Under the pieces are notes generated by a model. That model was not told where the DNA came from. It saw nothing but the letters and a program-made list of their open reading frames with translations, and made no database searches. Position numbers and translations under genes: made by a program. From a virus, in IMG/VR virus record IMGVR_UViG_3300028299_000174, positions 1 through 22,942 of that record: DNA of 22,942 nt. The stretch is one strand, 5' to 3'. Below, piece by piece: positions 13,921 to 22,549 of this stretch (position 1 is its first letter; each line of letters begins with the position of its first letter).

Positions 13921-15484
13921 TAATAATTTAGAAAGAATAGATTGGCAAAAAGAAATAGCCAAACGCAACCCGGCAGAAGCTAGGCAATGGCAAGTAAAAG
14001 AATACCGGCGTTGTGCTGAAGATATTATTTATTGGTTTAATAACTATGCTTGGACAATGGATACCCGTAAAACTCCTTCTATTATTCCATTTGTTCTTTT
14101 TCCTAAGCAGATAGAATTAGTTAAACAGTTAGATAAATATGAAGATTTATTTGTAGATAAACCTCACGATCTCGGAATTTCTTGGACAACTATGGGATGG
14201 GAATTACATCAGGTTTTATATACTAAAGGTTTTACAGCGCTTAATATTTCAAGAAAAGAATCGGAAGTCCAGGACTCTGGTAATACTTTTCATGCTTTGC
14301 ATGGCCGGTTATTATTTATGTACCAAAGGCTTCCGCCATTCTTAAAACCGGCGATCCATAATCCGTTTCTTATATTCTCTGTTCCATCTATGAATTCGGT
14401 GATTAAAGGAGAATCAGCTAACCCTAGAGCCGGCCGCGATACACAGTATAAGTTTATTTTTGTTGATGAGGCTGCTTTTATAGAATGTCTTGATGAAATG
14501 TGGAAAGGAATACGAAATGCTACCAATACTGTTTTTATAAATTCTACTCCGCCTACTGAAAGTTTTAATAATAAATTTGCTGAAATAAAGGATCTGCCAA
14601 ATTCAGGTTTTAAGAAAATGCATTTTACCTGGACAGATAACCCGCAACACGATAAAGCCTGGTTTGATAAAAAAACTGCTGCTATGACTGAATCTGAAAT
14701 AGCGCAGGAAGTTTTAGTAGGTTATGATAAGGCTAAGACTAACAGATCCTATCCTGAATACGATGACGGAATACATTTGTTAGGCCATAAGGTATATCTT
14801 AATCCTAAATCAAAATTATACGCATTTATGGATTTTGGCCTAGAGGGAGAAGGTTGGATATTCGCTCAGAAAGATTTTGAGGAAAGATTGTTCTGTATTT
14901 ATTATAAATTATTCTTTAATATGCTTACGCCTGAATTATACCGGGAATTTATTAAAAGTCTTGATGCTGTAGGTTATACCGGGGAAATTAAGGAAATAAC
15001 ATTTATCGGTGATAAATCAGGCGGTAAAAGAAGCAGGATTACTAAAACAAGCGTTATAGATGATTGGAAGAGTGTATCTAATGGCCAAATAGATATAAAG
15101 AGCCGTGAACTATCCAATGACGAAAAAATGAAGTGCGTAAAGTCCTGTCTTAAAAAATATATCCATGGCCGGCCGCAATTTAATATCTCCAATGAACCTA
15201 CATGTTTGGATTTAGCTAAGTGCATAAAAAATGTTACATTAAATAAAATCGGCACAGACCATGTTGATAATAAATATACGCATGCGGTTAATGCTCTTGA
15301 GTACGGAATAAATTATTTATTTCCTAAAACTAAGGCTGCTGGTATTATCGTAGGTGTAGATCCTGGCCAGGAAATAGATGAAGGTAACGGAAACGTAAGG
15401 ATTATTGAGCCTGTTATTCATAGAGGTGCTTCGGTTGCCTCTGTAATAGGCGAAAATAGAATTGAGAGGAGAAATTTAATATGA
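13904..15484 (+). CDS. terL: terminase large subunit (packaging ATPase-nuclease)
   Basis: DNA-packaging motor, 526 residues. The ATPase domain has a Walker A-like DKPHDLGISW (85-94, a GxS form typical of Mu/SPP1-type terminases), Walker B KFIFVDEAAF (183-192), and a coupling motif FINSTPP (211-217). The RNase H-like nuclease domain follows: AFMDFG (D310), ITFIGDKSGGK (D370), and THAVNALEYGINYLF near 460 with the last acidic or His residues. The protein docks at the portal and translocates DNA into the prohead, cutting concatemers. The start is GTG 13904, with GAGGAG 7 bases upstream, inside the end of the small-subunit gene. It overlaps the portal gene start at 15481. All expected motifs are present and the length is normal. 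Confidence 0.92.
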   Translation: MEILVNNNLERIDWQKEIAKRNPAEARQWQVKEYRRCAEDIIYWFNNYAWTMDTRKTPSIIPFVLFPKQIELVKQLDKYEDLFVDKPHDLGISWTTMGWELHQVLYTKGFTALNISRKESEVQDSGNTFHALHGRLLFMYQRLPPFLKPAIHNPFLIFSVPSMNSVIKGESANPRAGRDTQYKFIFVDEAAFIECLDEMWKGIRNATNTVFINSTPPTESFNNKFAEIKDLPNSGFKKMHFTWTDNPQHDKAWFDKKTAAMTESEIAQEVLVGYDKAKTNRSYPEYDDGIHLLGHKVYLNPKSKLYAFMDFGLEGEGWIFAQKDFEERLFCIYYKLFFNMLTPELYREFIKSLDAVGYTGEIKEITFIGDKSGGKRSRITKTSVIDDWKSVSNGQIDIKSRELSNDEKMKCVKSCLKKYIHGRPQFNISNEPTCLDLAKCIKNVTLNKIGTDHVDNKYTHAVNALEYGINYLFPKTKAAGIIVGVDPGQEIDEGNGNVRIIEPVIHRGASVASVIGENRIERRNLI

Positions 15485-17901
15485 AAAAAAAAGTAAAAGC
15501 AGATGAATCAAAAAATGTTGTAGTAGATTTCAAGGAACGCGAAAAAAGGCATGTTGAGATTTTACGCAAGATAGACGAATCATATCCAATGGTAGGCGGA
15601 TCAAGTGATGACGCATTATGGCGTTCATTGACTACTAACCAGCATAGGGACCTTAATCTGCTTACGCAGCGCAGAATGCAGGATATAGCGTTTTACCTAT
15701 ATGATAGCAACCCTATGGCCGGCCGTATAATTGAAATCATCGAAGATTTTGTAATCGGAGATGGTTTTACTTTTACAGCTAAAGATAAGGACGTAAAGGA
15801 AGTATTAGATAATTTTTGGAATGATCCGGATAATAATCTTGATGAAGAAATGAATATTAATGTTGTTGAACTTTATCTTTTCGGAGAACTTTGTTTACCG
15901 GTCTGGGTTAATTCAGCTGATGGCGCTGTTAAATTAAGTTATATGGATCCTAAGACAATATTAAAAATAAAGAAAGATCCTTATAACGCTAAACTCAATA
16001 AAACACTTATATGGAGAAAACCAACTGGTCAAGTTGAAAGAGAATTAAGCATTATTAATATCGATAAAAATCTAAAATCAAAATCTTACGGAAAATTAGT
16101 CGGAGATTGTTTCTATTTTACCATTAATAAAGTAAGTTCTGCTACACGCGGTAGAAGTACGTTATTGCGCTTAGCTGATTGGCTGGATGGCTATGACCAA
16201 TTTCTTTTTGCTAGGCTTGAGAGAGCATTTTTGATAAATACTTTTATATGGGATATTGAGTGCGAAGGGATGTCCAAAGAAGAATTACAGGAATTTGTCA
16301 AGACTTTGGCTACTCCTAGGCCAGGTTCAATAAGAGCGCATAATGATAAGATTAAATGGAAATCTGAAACTCCGAAGTTAGAAGGGGCTGACGCTTCAGA
16401 AGAAGCAAGGCTATTCAAAAATCAGATATTAGGTGGAGCAGGATATCCCGAACATTGGTTTGCCGAAGGAAGCCGCACTACTCGCGCCTGTTATAGTGAA
16501 GATACAGAAACTTTAACTGAAAATGGATGGAAAAAATATTGGGAAATTAAAAAAGGAGAAAAATTAGCTACTTTTAATCCTGATAAAGATAGAATTGAAT
16601 TCTGTAAACCTAAAGGCAATATATATCTTTATGATTATAAAGGAGAAATGTATCATTTTACTAATACAAGAACAGATATTTTAGTAACGCCTGAACATAG
16701 AATGTGGATTAAAGAAGCGCATAAAGGAAGAAAATTTGAGATTATTCAGGCAAAAGATATAACATATAAAACATTTTATATCAAAGAAGGCGCAAAAAAT
16801 TGGATTGGTAAAAAACAAGAATATTTTGAATTACCTTATATTTCTTATGATATTCAATCAAGAATAAAAGATAGTCCAAGAAAATTCGTGATGAAAGATT
16901 GGGTAGATTTTCTTGGTTGGTATCTTTCAGAAGGATATCTTAATAATGCTAAAAATAGATTTTGTGTCAGAATAGCTCAAAAAAAAGAATATAATGTTAA
17001 AATTATACGAAACTTACTGAAAAAAATTGGATTTCAGGCCAATGAATCTGATAATGGTAAAGGTGTTACAGTTTTTAATATTAGTAATAAATCTCTTTGG
17101 CACTATCTTAAAGAAAATATTGGTTGTGTAAGTAAAGAAAAAAGAATACCGAAAGATATATTGCAGTTAGATAAACCATACTTAGAAATTCTTTTTAAAT
17201 CTATGATGGCAGGAGATGGTTCATTTGATAAAAGAAAAGGCAGAAATTGTTTCAATTATTCTACAAATTCAAATCAATTAAAGGATGATTTTCAAATTAT
17301 TTGTTTACTTCTTGGATATTCTTCAAGGACTTCCATTTCCATAAAAGGAAAGTTTAAATGGAACATTATTAGTGGTAGCAATATCATTGAAAGAGATTTA
17401 AGAAATAGAATACAAGTTAATAACAGAGGAAAACGATACGAATCTAATATTCAAAAAGAACAATACAATGGTAAGGTTTATTGTTTTAGTATGCCTTATC
17501 AATTTATGATTACTCGTAGAAATGGTAAAATCGCAATACAACTTCAAACTGCGATGGAAATGGGACTTCCGACTTTAAAAAATTTAAAATCAAAACAGAA
17601 AAAAGTAAAATTTATGATTAAGCATATGTTTAATTTTGCTATAGATCAGGCTATAATTGCCGGTACATTGAAGAAAGATGTTGATAGAAGTTTTACCGTA
17701 ATACCTTCTCCTATAGTATCTCGGGATAATAAAGGCGTTGCTGAGGCTATGAATGGATTAGTCGGAGGACTTGTCCAGGCTTCCGATAAAAAATGGATTA
17801 CAGACAAACAGGCAAAGACTGTAATCAATGCGGTAATAAATCAGTTAGGTGTTGATATGGAAAATGAACAGGAAGAAACAGAGGAGGCTATTAATGAATA
17901 A
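15481..17901 (+). CDS. portal protein precursor interrupted by an intein
   Basis: An 806-residue precursor; removing the 353-residue intein leaves a 453-residue portal, a normal size for this family. The N-extein (1-336) has portal features: RMQDIAFYLYDSNPMAGRIIEIIEDFVIGDGF, NPDKTILKI-type beta region (SYMDPKTILKIKKDP), and GRSTLLRLADWLDGYDQFLFARLERAF, ending GGAGYPEHWFAEGSRTTRA. The C-extein resumes TAMEMGLPTLKNLKSKQKKVK (690 on). The joined TRA-TAMEMGLP matches the conserved NRATAxEMxxP portal motif, which fixes the splice points. The portal forms the dodecameric DNA gate and binds the terminase. Its ATG overlaps the terL end (ATGA), and its 3' end overlaps the dam gene by 8 bases. Without splicing the portal should be non-functional. 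Confidence 0.9.
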   Translation: MKKKVKADESKNVVVDFKEREKRHVEILRKIDESYPMVGGSSDDALWRSLTTNQHRDLNLLTQRRMQDIAFYLYDSNPMAGRIIEIIEDFVIGDGFTFTAKDKDVKEVLDNFWNDPDNNLDEEMNINVVELYLFGELCLPVWVNSADGAVKLSYMDPKTILKIKKDPYNAKLNKTLIWRKPTGQVERELSIINIDKNLKSKSYGKLVGDCFYFTINKVSSATRGRSTLLRLADWLDGYDQFLFARLERAFLINTFIWDIECEGMSKEELQEFVKTLATPRPGSIRAHNDKIKWKSETPKLEGADASEEARLFKNQILGGAGYPEHWFAEGSRTTRACYSEDTETLTENGWKKYWEIKKGEKLATFNPDKDRIEFCKPKGNIYLYDYKGEMYHFTNTRTDILVTPEHRMWIKEAHKGRKFEIIQAKDITYKTFYIKEGAKNWIGKKQEYFELPYISYDIQSRIKDSPRKFVMKDWVDFLGWYLSEGYLNNAKNRFCVRIAQKKEYNVKIIRNLLKKIGFQANESDNGKGVTVFNISNKSLWHYLKENIGCVSKEKRIPKDILQLDKPYLEILFKSMMAGDGSFDKRKGRNCFNYSTNSNQLKDDFQIICLLLGYSSRTSISIKGKFKWNIISGSNIIERDLRNRIQVNNRGKRYESNIQKEQYNGKVYCFSMPYQFMITRRNGKIAIQLQTAMEMGLPTLKNLKSKQKKVKFMIKHMFNFAIDQAIIAGTLKKDVDRSFTVIPSPIVSRDNKGVAEAMNGLVGGLVQASDKKWITDKQAKTVINAVINQLGVDMENEQEETEEAINE
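16489..17547 (+). mobile_element. LAGLIDADG intein inserted in the portal gene, C-terminal Gln
   Basis: A 353-residue intein, precursor residues 337-689. Splicing block A is CYSEDTETLTENGW with the nucleophile Cys337. Block B is DILVTPEHRMW (Thr403, His406). The homing-endonuclease helices are FLGWYLSEGYL (about 476-486) and LFKSMMAGDGSF (571-582), two LAGLIDADG motifs with acidic Glu and Asp present. Block F is KVYCFSMPYQFMITRRNGK. The last residues are AIQLQ, followed by extein Thr690: the usual His-Asn is replaced by Leu-Gln. Some functional inteins end in Gln (established), so it may still splice. Lys-rich, AT-rich codon use differs from the exteins, which suggests later insertion. The endonuclease would target intein-less portal genes. 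Confidence 0.9.
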
Positions 17902-19543
17902 TTTTTTACTACCGTTATTAGAAGATTTTTCTTTGGATAAAATAGACTTAATCTCTAATGAGAAAATTAATGAAGGCGTAAAACCTGCTTTTGGCTCCCC
18001 CGGTGGAAAGTTCTTCGTGGCTGGAAAGTTAATATCAATGTTTCCTGAACACAAAAGGTATGTCGAACCATTTATAGGTGGCGGAAGCGTATTATTCAGG
18101 AAGAATAAAGGATCGGAAGAGTTTATTAATGACAAGGATTCTGAGATTGTTTCGTGTTTTAAGTTCATGCAGAATATCACTGACCAGCAGATAGAAGAAT
18201 TGAATAAAATGGACTGGAAGACGTCTAAGGAAACATTTAATAAATTACTCGGTGAATATAAAGAAAGTCCGACAAATAAAGACCCAGTTTACCAGTTCTA
18301 CCGCTATGTCTATATCAAGGCAGCAAGCGATGCCGGCGAAATGCGCTCCTACGATGATAGGGCCGAAGGCGAGGTAATGAAATTAACTACGCGACTGGCC
18401 AAGATAAAAGAAAGATTGGCCGGCGTAACTATAGAAAATATGGACTATAAGGATTTTGTTAAAAAATATTCTACCGCAGAATCTTTTACTTTCCTTGATC
18501 CGCCATATCCTAGCGCAAAGATGAATTGGAAATGGTGTCCTACGCAGGAAGAATTTGAATCCTTCACTAAGACTATTCCCGGTAAGTGGATGGTTACTTA
18601 CGAAGTTTGTGATGGTTGGAAAGAGGCAAAATACAACCGCAAGATACTTTCTCAATATAATCTAGCGGCACCTAGTTCAGGCCATATGACCAGAAAGAAT
18701 GAATTGGTAGTTACGAATTATCCTATACAGCAGAATAGTTCGTATCTATCGACATCTTGTTTTGATAATGCAGAAATGATAGAGGTCTTGGATTTTATCA
18801 ATCAGTCCGATATAAGACTTGAGGAAAGTAAAGATCATCAGGAAGAATTAAAGCAAATCCTTAAACTATATGCCGCTAAAAGGCGCGGGGAAGAAGTAAA
18901 ACAGGATTTTGAGCAGTTAAAACAATCATTTTATAATTGCGTAAAGAAAATGATTGAGGCTGGGACTACCAACTTCCAACCGGAAAAGTTATCTCCTTTT
19001 GCGTTAGAACTTTTTGATAAATTTACTGAATATAAATATATTATAGTTCAACCTGATGGAGGCCAGCAAGCTTTTGATACGTTAAAAGCATTAAAAGACA
19101 GCGGTATTGATTACCGCGGATATAAGTTTGATATTAAGATGAAAGAAGCCGAAAGGAAATTTGGCGAATTTGCTTACTATACTAGGTGGAATAAGTCAGT
19201 TCCTAAGATAGAAGATTTTATTATTGCTACCGATTTAGGTATTGATATGATTTTAGATAAAGATTTGTTAAATGAAAACTTTAAAGAATCAGTTTTTTAT
19301 ATAAAACTATCGAAATTTGATAAATATAGTGAATCTAAAGTAATAGCATTTTTGCCACCTTTAAGTCAACTTAACCCAACATCTATGCCACTTTGGGAAA
19401 GAAATTTAGATAAAGGTAAAGTATCTATTTTAGAGTCAACAGAGTTAGAGAAAACAATAGAGTTTTCAGGCGATAAACTTAAAGGAATATTTATCGCAAA
19501 AAGAGAGAGTATTAACTCTGACTTTTGGACATTAAAAAAATAA
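17894..19543 (+). CDS. dam: Dam-type DNA adenine-N6 methyltransferase with a long unknown C-terminal region
   Basis: A 549-residue protein. Residues 1 to about 285 are a D12-class (Dam) adenine methyltransferase: PGGKFFVAGKLISMFP, motif I YVEPFIGGGSVLFRK (about 55-69), QFYRYVYIKAAS, motif IV FTFLDPPYPSAKMNW with DPPY at about 202-205, and KWMVTYEVCD. It should methylate adenine in a short site, protecting phage DNA or marking it. From about 300 onward is a helical, charged segment (EESKDHQEELKQILKLYAAKRRGEE) and a beta-rich end (KLKGIFIAKRESINSDFWTLKK) that I cannot assign. The start is ATG 17894, preceded by GAGGAGG; the frame is open further upstream but overlaps the portal. The placement between portal and protease/capsid genes is unusual. 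Confidence 0.85.
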   Translation: MNNFLLPLLEDFSLDKIDLISNEKINEGVKPAFGSPGGKFFVAGKLISMFPEHKRYVEPFIGGGSVLFRKNKGSEEFINDKDSEIVSCFKFMQNITDQQIEELNKMDWKTSKETFNKLLGEYKESPTNKDPVYQFYRYVYIKAASDAGEMRSYDDRAEGEVMKLTTRLAKIKERLAGVTIENMDYKDFVKKYSTAESFTFLDPPYPSAKMNWKWCPTQEEFESFTKTIPGKWMVTYEVCDGWKEAKYNRKILSQYNLAAPSSGHMTRKNELVVTNYPIQQNSSYLSTSCFDNAEMIEVLDFINQSDIRLEESKDHQEELKQILKLYAAKRRGEEVKQDFEQLKQSFYNCVKKMIEAGTTNFQPEKLSPFALELFDKFTEYKYIIVQPDGGQQAFDTLKALKDSGIDYRGYKFDIKMKEAERKFGEFAYYTRWNKSVPKIEDFIIATDLGIDMILDKDLLNENFKESVFYIKLSKFDKYSESKVIAFLPPLSQLNPTSMPLWERNLDKGKVSILESTELEKTIEFSGDKLKGIFIAKRESINSDFWTLKK

Positions 19544-19546
19544 TAC

Positions 19547-19575
19547 TTGACAAAGATAGATTTTATGTGTATATA
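19547..19575 (+). promoter_or_regulatory. sigma70-type promoter before the capsid genes
   Basis: TTGACA at 19547-19552 is a perfect -35 box. TATATA at 19570-19575 lies after exactly 17 bases, with a TGTG just upstream that adds an extended -10 character. It lies in the largest intergenic gap of the window (19544-19622). Transcription would start near 19582, about 40 bases before ATG 19623. It would give the capsid operon its own strong promoter. Confidence 0.75.
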
Positions 19576-19593
19576 TTTTAAGTAGTTATAGAG

Positions 19594-19616
19594 TTATCCA
19601 CAGGATATCCACAGGA
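19594..19616 (+). promoter_or_regulatory. two tandem DnaA-box-like repeats overlapping the ribosome binding site
   Basis: TTATCCACA at 19594-19602 is a perfect DnaA box and ATATCCACA at 19605-19613 has one mismatch. They belong to an exact 11-bp tandem repeat, TATCCACAGGA (19595-19605 and 19606-19616), whose second copy also supplies the AGGAG Shine-Dalgarno. The spacing of one helical turn puts both sites on the same DNA face, just downstream of the promoter. Binding by host DnaA, or by a regulator with the same site, could repress or time capsid transcription. This is inference. Confidence 0.55.
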
Positions 19617-19622
19617 GTGCTA

Positions 19623-19943
19623 ATGCCATATCCTAATGAACACGCAGTTAGAGTCGCAGAACCACTTCCGCAAAATTCTGCTGAGTATGCCCGGAAGCAA
19701 ATAGCTCCGGGTATTTCTTTAATAATGCAAAAGTCTAAAGGTGATGCTAATGCGCCGATGAAAGCACAGACCTACCGATTTGGAAAACATCAATATACTC
19801 CAGAAGAAGCAAAATCTTGGTTAAAGCAGCATAAAATATCTTATATATTATTTGAGCCGGCAACATACTCCGGAAATAAAGAAACACGTAAGGAGATCGT
19901 TAATAGGATAACGAAAGAATTAGCCGGAGCAATAATTGATTAA
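19623..19943 (+). CDS. small head-module protein (PYPNEHA family)
   Basis: A 106-residue protein. ATG 19623 has AGGAG 5 bases upstream; GTG 19617 is in frame but overlaps that Shine-Dalgarno. It begins MPYPNEHAVRVAEP and later has QTYRFGKHQYTPEEAKSWLKQHKISYILFEPA. That layout is one I recognise from proteins located next to, or fused to, phage prohead proteases: PYPNEHA at the start, then F/W-T-x-E-A-x-x-W-L-x-x-H. It is the first gene after the promoter and overlaps the protease/capsid gene by 8 bases. The biochemical role is unknown; a link to head maturation is inferred from position. Confidence 0.75.
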   Translation: MPYPNEHAVRVAEPLPQNSAEYARKQIAPGISLIMQKSKGDANAPMKAQTYRFGKHQYTPEEAKSWLKQHKISYILFEPATYSGNKETRKEIVNRITKELAGAIID

Positions 19944-22527
19944 ATTAAATCAGACCAATATAGTTTGCTTCTTAGAAAGTTCTTCTTCCGGTTCTGCTTG
20001 GAAGGTTATGATTATTGAAGAAGGACTATCTAAAAACGGAAAGTATTATACCCAAGAAGCCCTCCAAAAATCAATCCCACTTTTTGAGAAATCCAAAGTT
20101 TGTTTTTACGAATGGAAAGACAGCCATTTTGATCATGTTCCTTTATCAATAGAGAAAATTCGTCCAGAGGGATTTCCTCTCCAGACCGCAGGGTACCTCG
20201 ATAACGTAAAATACGAAACAGTTAAAATCGAGGGGAGGGAAGTTACTGGTTTAACCGGGTCTCTGCATTTACTCGAAGAAAATAGCAAAGTAAAAGAGTT
20301 AAAGCAGATGCTCATAAATGCCTGGCAGAAAGGTTTAAAAAACTTTCTGGGATTGTCAATTAATGCGGAAGGTCCTTCTAGCGTCAGAATGTTGAATGGC
20401 CAACCGGTAACGGTAGTAAGCGGAATAAGTAAAGTCTTCAGTACGGACTTCGTAACTCAACCTGCGGCTGGCGGTGGGTTACTGAAAATAATTGAAAGCC
20501 TCAACCAAACAGGAGGTAGTGAAAAAATGTTTAAGAAATTGCTCGCATCTTTGAAGGCATGGAATCCGAAATTGTTAGAGAGCGTGGATATCGCTAATAT
20601 TACCGAAGAAGAAGTAATCAGTATTTTTGAATCATTGGTTACGGAAGCAAAAAATAAGAAATCAGATAAATGCGCCGAATTAGAGGCCATTGTTAAAAAT
20701 ATAAAAGAAAAGAAATATGAAGAGGCAGAAAAAGCTTTAGCGAATATAGCTAAGGTAAAAGAAATGACTGACGAGGAGTTAGTTAAAGCACCCGATGAAA
20801 TATTATCTTCTGAGCAGTTAAAGAAAAAGAAAGAACTGCTTAAGGCTCAGGCCGATGCTGCTGCTGGACAAACCGAAGCGCAGAAAAAACAGGCCGAAAT
20901 GGAAAAGAAAAATAAAGATCTGGAAGCCAAATTAGAAAATATAGATAACCAATTAAAAGTCAGGGAATGTAAAGAATTGCTCGAATTAGCCTTAAGCGAA
21001 AGCAATCTTCCTGAGCCGATAAAAGGTAAGATCAGAAATTCTTTCAAGAGCAAGATATTTAAAGAATCTGAATTAAAAGAAGCTATTAAGGCTGAACGCG
21101 ACACATTAGCCCAATTAATAGAAAGTAAAGCCATAGTAGGTTTCGGCGAGGTAGAAGGTATTTTTGTTGAGAGAGAACCGGTTACAAGGTTACAGGCTTC
21201 TCTTGACTTAATGTTAGGTTACACGCCTAGCGAGACAGAAAAAGAAAAATATAAGGATATTGACAGATTTACGTCATTAAGAGAAGCGTATGTTGCCTAC
21301 ACTGACGATCCCGGGATTACCGGAATATTAGGCCCGAAAGCAGTCGCAAGATTGAAAGAAGCCTATGAAGGTGATGGCAGTTTTACTTATGCCTTAGGTT
21401 TTTCTATGCAAAGGCGCATGCTTCCTGAATACCGGGCAATACCGGAGTTATGGAGAAAAATTGCGGTAACTACCCCGATAAAAGATTTTAAACTGCAGGA
21501 AAGGATCCAATGGGGAGGTTTCGGCGTTCTTCCTACGGTTCAGGCAGCGCGTACAGTTGCTGGCACTCCTATTGATACTGCAACTCCGACTTATCCAGAA
21601 TTGGGCTTCCCGGCTGATACTGAAGCTACATATGCAGTTGCCACCAAGGGTGGATTAATCACCATAACTAGAAGGATGATTATTGATGATGATCTGAAGG
21701 TTCTGACCGGAATACCGAAAAGAGTAGGTAAGGCCGCTGGTTATACATTGAATCAGTTCGTCTTTGATTTAATGTTAGGCTACGGCGCTACTGGTATTAA
21801 TACGGCCACGATCTATGACAGTGCAGTGCTTTATGTAGCAGCCCATAAAAATTTACGCACAGGTACTTTGGGTTACGATAACCTGCAGGATCTTCTAAAC
21901 GATATGTGGTATCAGTGCGAGCTCGGTTACAAATCTCTTGTTGTAAATAATCCTTTATCTGCTGGCGGAACAACTTTGAATGTTACCGGTAGCACAGGCC
22001 AGTATTTTAAGGCAGGGGATTATGCGTGGTTAGACGGAGAAATAGTCCGCATTGATGTTGTGGCTACAGACGCCTTGACCATAGCAAGAGGCATGTTCGG
22101 GACTACAGATGCACAACACGCCCAGGGCGTGAGCGTAAAGAAAGTAACTCAGTTCTTAGCCATAGAGAAACCTATTCTTTGGGTACCTCGTTCTTTAAAT
22201 GGCACCGCGTTAGCCTTAGCTAATTCGGAGAAGCATCCTGAAAACGCAGAAGGCGGAAACAATACGTTGAAAGGCCAATTTGAAGTTCAGCAAAGTCCGT
22301 TCCTTCGCGGTGATGAGAATAATTATTATTTATCTGCCAAACCCGGCGATGTAGAAGGTATTGAAATAGGATTTTTGAACGGAAAAGAAGAACCTGAGAT
22401 TTTAGTCCAGGATCAGCCTACAGTCGGTAATGTGTTTACTTACGACCAGATCCGTTACAAGGTGCGCCATGAATACGGCGGAGCTGTTACTGATTTCAGG
22501 GCTTTTGCAGGAGCAATAGTATCGTAA
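19936..22527 (+). CDS. prohead protease / scaffold / major capsid fusion protein
   Basis: An 863-residue polyprotein. Residues 1 to about 185 form a prohead protease-like domain (AWKVMIIEEGLSKNGKYYTQEAL, SHFDHVPL with His64/His67, FLGLSINAEG with candidate nucleophile Ser141). Residues about 198-375 are a helical, Lys/Glu/Ala-rich scaffold (coiled coil at QKKQAEMEKKNKDLEAKLENIDNQLK in two parts). From about 390 to 863 is a major capsid protein of the HK97 fold, Mu gpT-like (ITITRRMIIDDDLKVLTGIP, AGYTLNQFVFDLMLG, AAHKNL), with an inserted beta domain at about 668-737 (TLNVTGSTGQYF ... IARGMFGTTDAQHAQG). The protease presumably cleaves itself and the scaffold from the capsid. The start is TTG 19936 with GGAG upstream. 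A strong internal start separates protease from scaffold-capsid (separate entry). Such fusions exist but are uncommon. Confidence 0.85.
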   Translation: MIKLNQTNIVCFLESSSSGSAWKVMIIEEGLSKNGKYYTQEALQKSIPLFEKSKVCFYEWKDSHFDHVPLSIEKIRPEGFPLQTAGYLDNVKYETVKIEGREVTGLTGSLHLLEENSKVKELKQMLINAWQKGLKNFLGLSINAEGPSSVRMLNGQPVTVVSGISKVFSTDFVTQPAAGGGLLKIIESLNQTGGSEKMFKKLLASLKAWNPKLLESVDIANITEEEVISIFESLVTEAKNKKSDKCAELEAIVKNIKEKKYEEAEKALANIAKVKEMTDEELVKAPDEILSSEQLKKKKELLKAQADAAAGQTEAQKKQAEMEKKNKDLEAKLENIDNQLKVRECKELLELALSESNLPEPIKGKIRNSFKSKIFKESELKEAIKAERDTLAQLIESKAIVGFGEVEGIFVEREPVTRLQASLDLMLGYTPSETEKEKYKDIDRFTSLREAYVAYTDDPGITGILGPKAVARLKEAYEGDGSFTYALGFSMQRRMLPEYRAIPELWRKIAVTTPIKDFKLQERIQWGGFGVLPTVQAARTVAGTPIDTATPTYPELGFPADTEATYAVATKGGLITITRRMIIDDDLKVLTGIPKRVGKAAGYTLNQFVFDLMLGYGATGINTATIYDSAVLYVAAHKNLRTGTLGYDNLQDLLNDMWYQCELGYKSLVVNNPLSAGGTTLNVTGSTGQYFKAGDYAWLDGEIVRIDVVATDALTIARGMFGTTDAQHAQGVSVKKVTQFLAIEKPILWVPRSLNGTALALANSEKHPENAEGGNNTLKGQFEVQQSPFLRGDENNYYLSAKPGDVEGIEIGFLNGKEEPEILVQDQPTVGNVFTYDQIRYKVRHEYGGAVTDFRAFAGAIVS
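20511..20529 (+). promoter_or_regulatory. internal AGGAGG and in-frame ATG between protease and scaffold domains
   Basis: A perfect AGGAGG (20511-20516) is followed after 10 bases by ATG 20527, in frame as Met198 of the fusion. Initiation here would produce a 666-residue scaffold-capsid protein without protease. It would allow many capsid copies per protease copy, as in lambda, where the Nu3 scaffold starts inside the protease gene C. Its Shine-Dalgarno is stronger than that of the TTG start at 19936. Confidence 0.65.
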
Positions 22528-22549
22528 TTAACCCGAATTAATGGCGATG

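Noticed and set aside
19594-19616. DnaA-box pair considered as a replication origin
   Set aside because: Only two boxes and no clear AT-rich unwinding region or replication gene nearby; placement between promoter and start codon fits regulation better.
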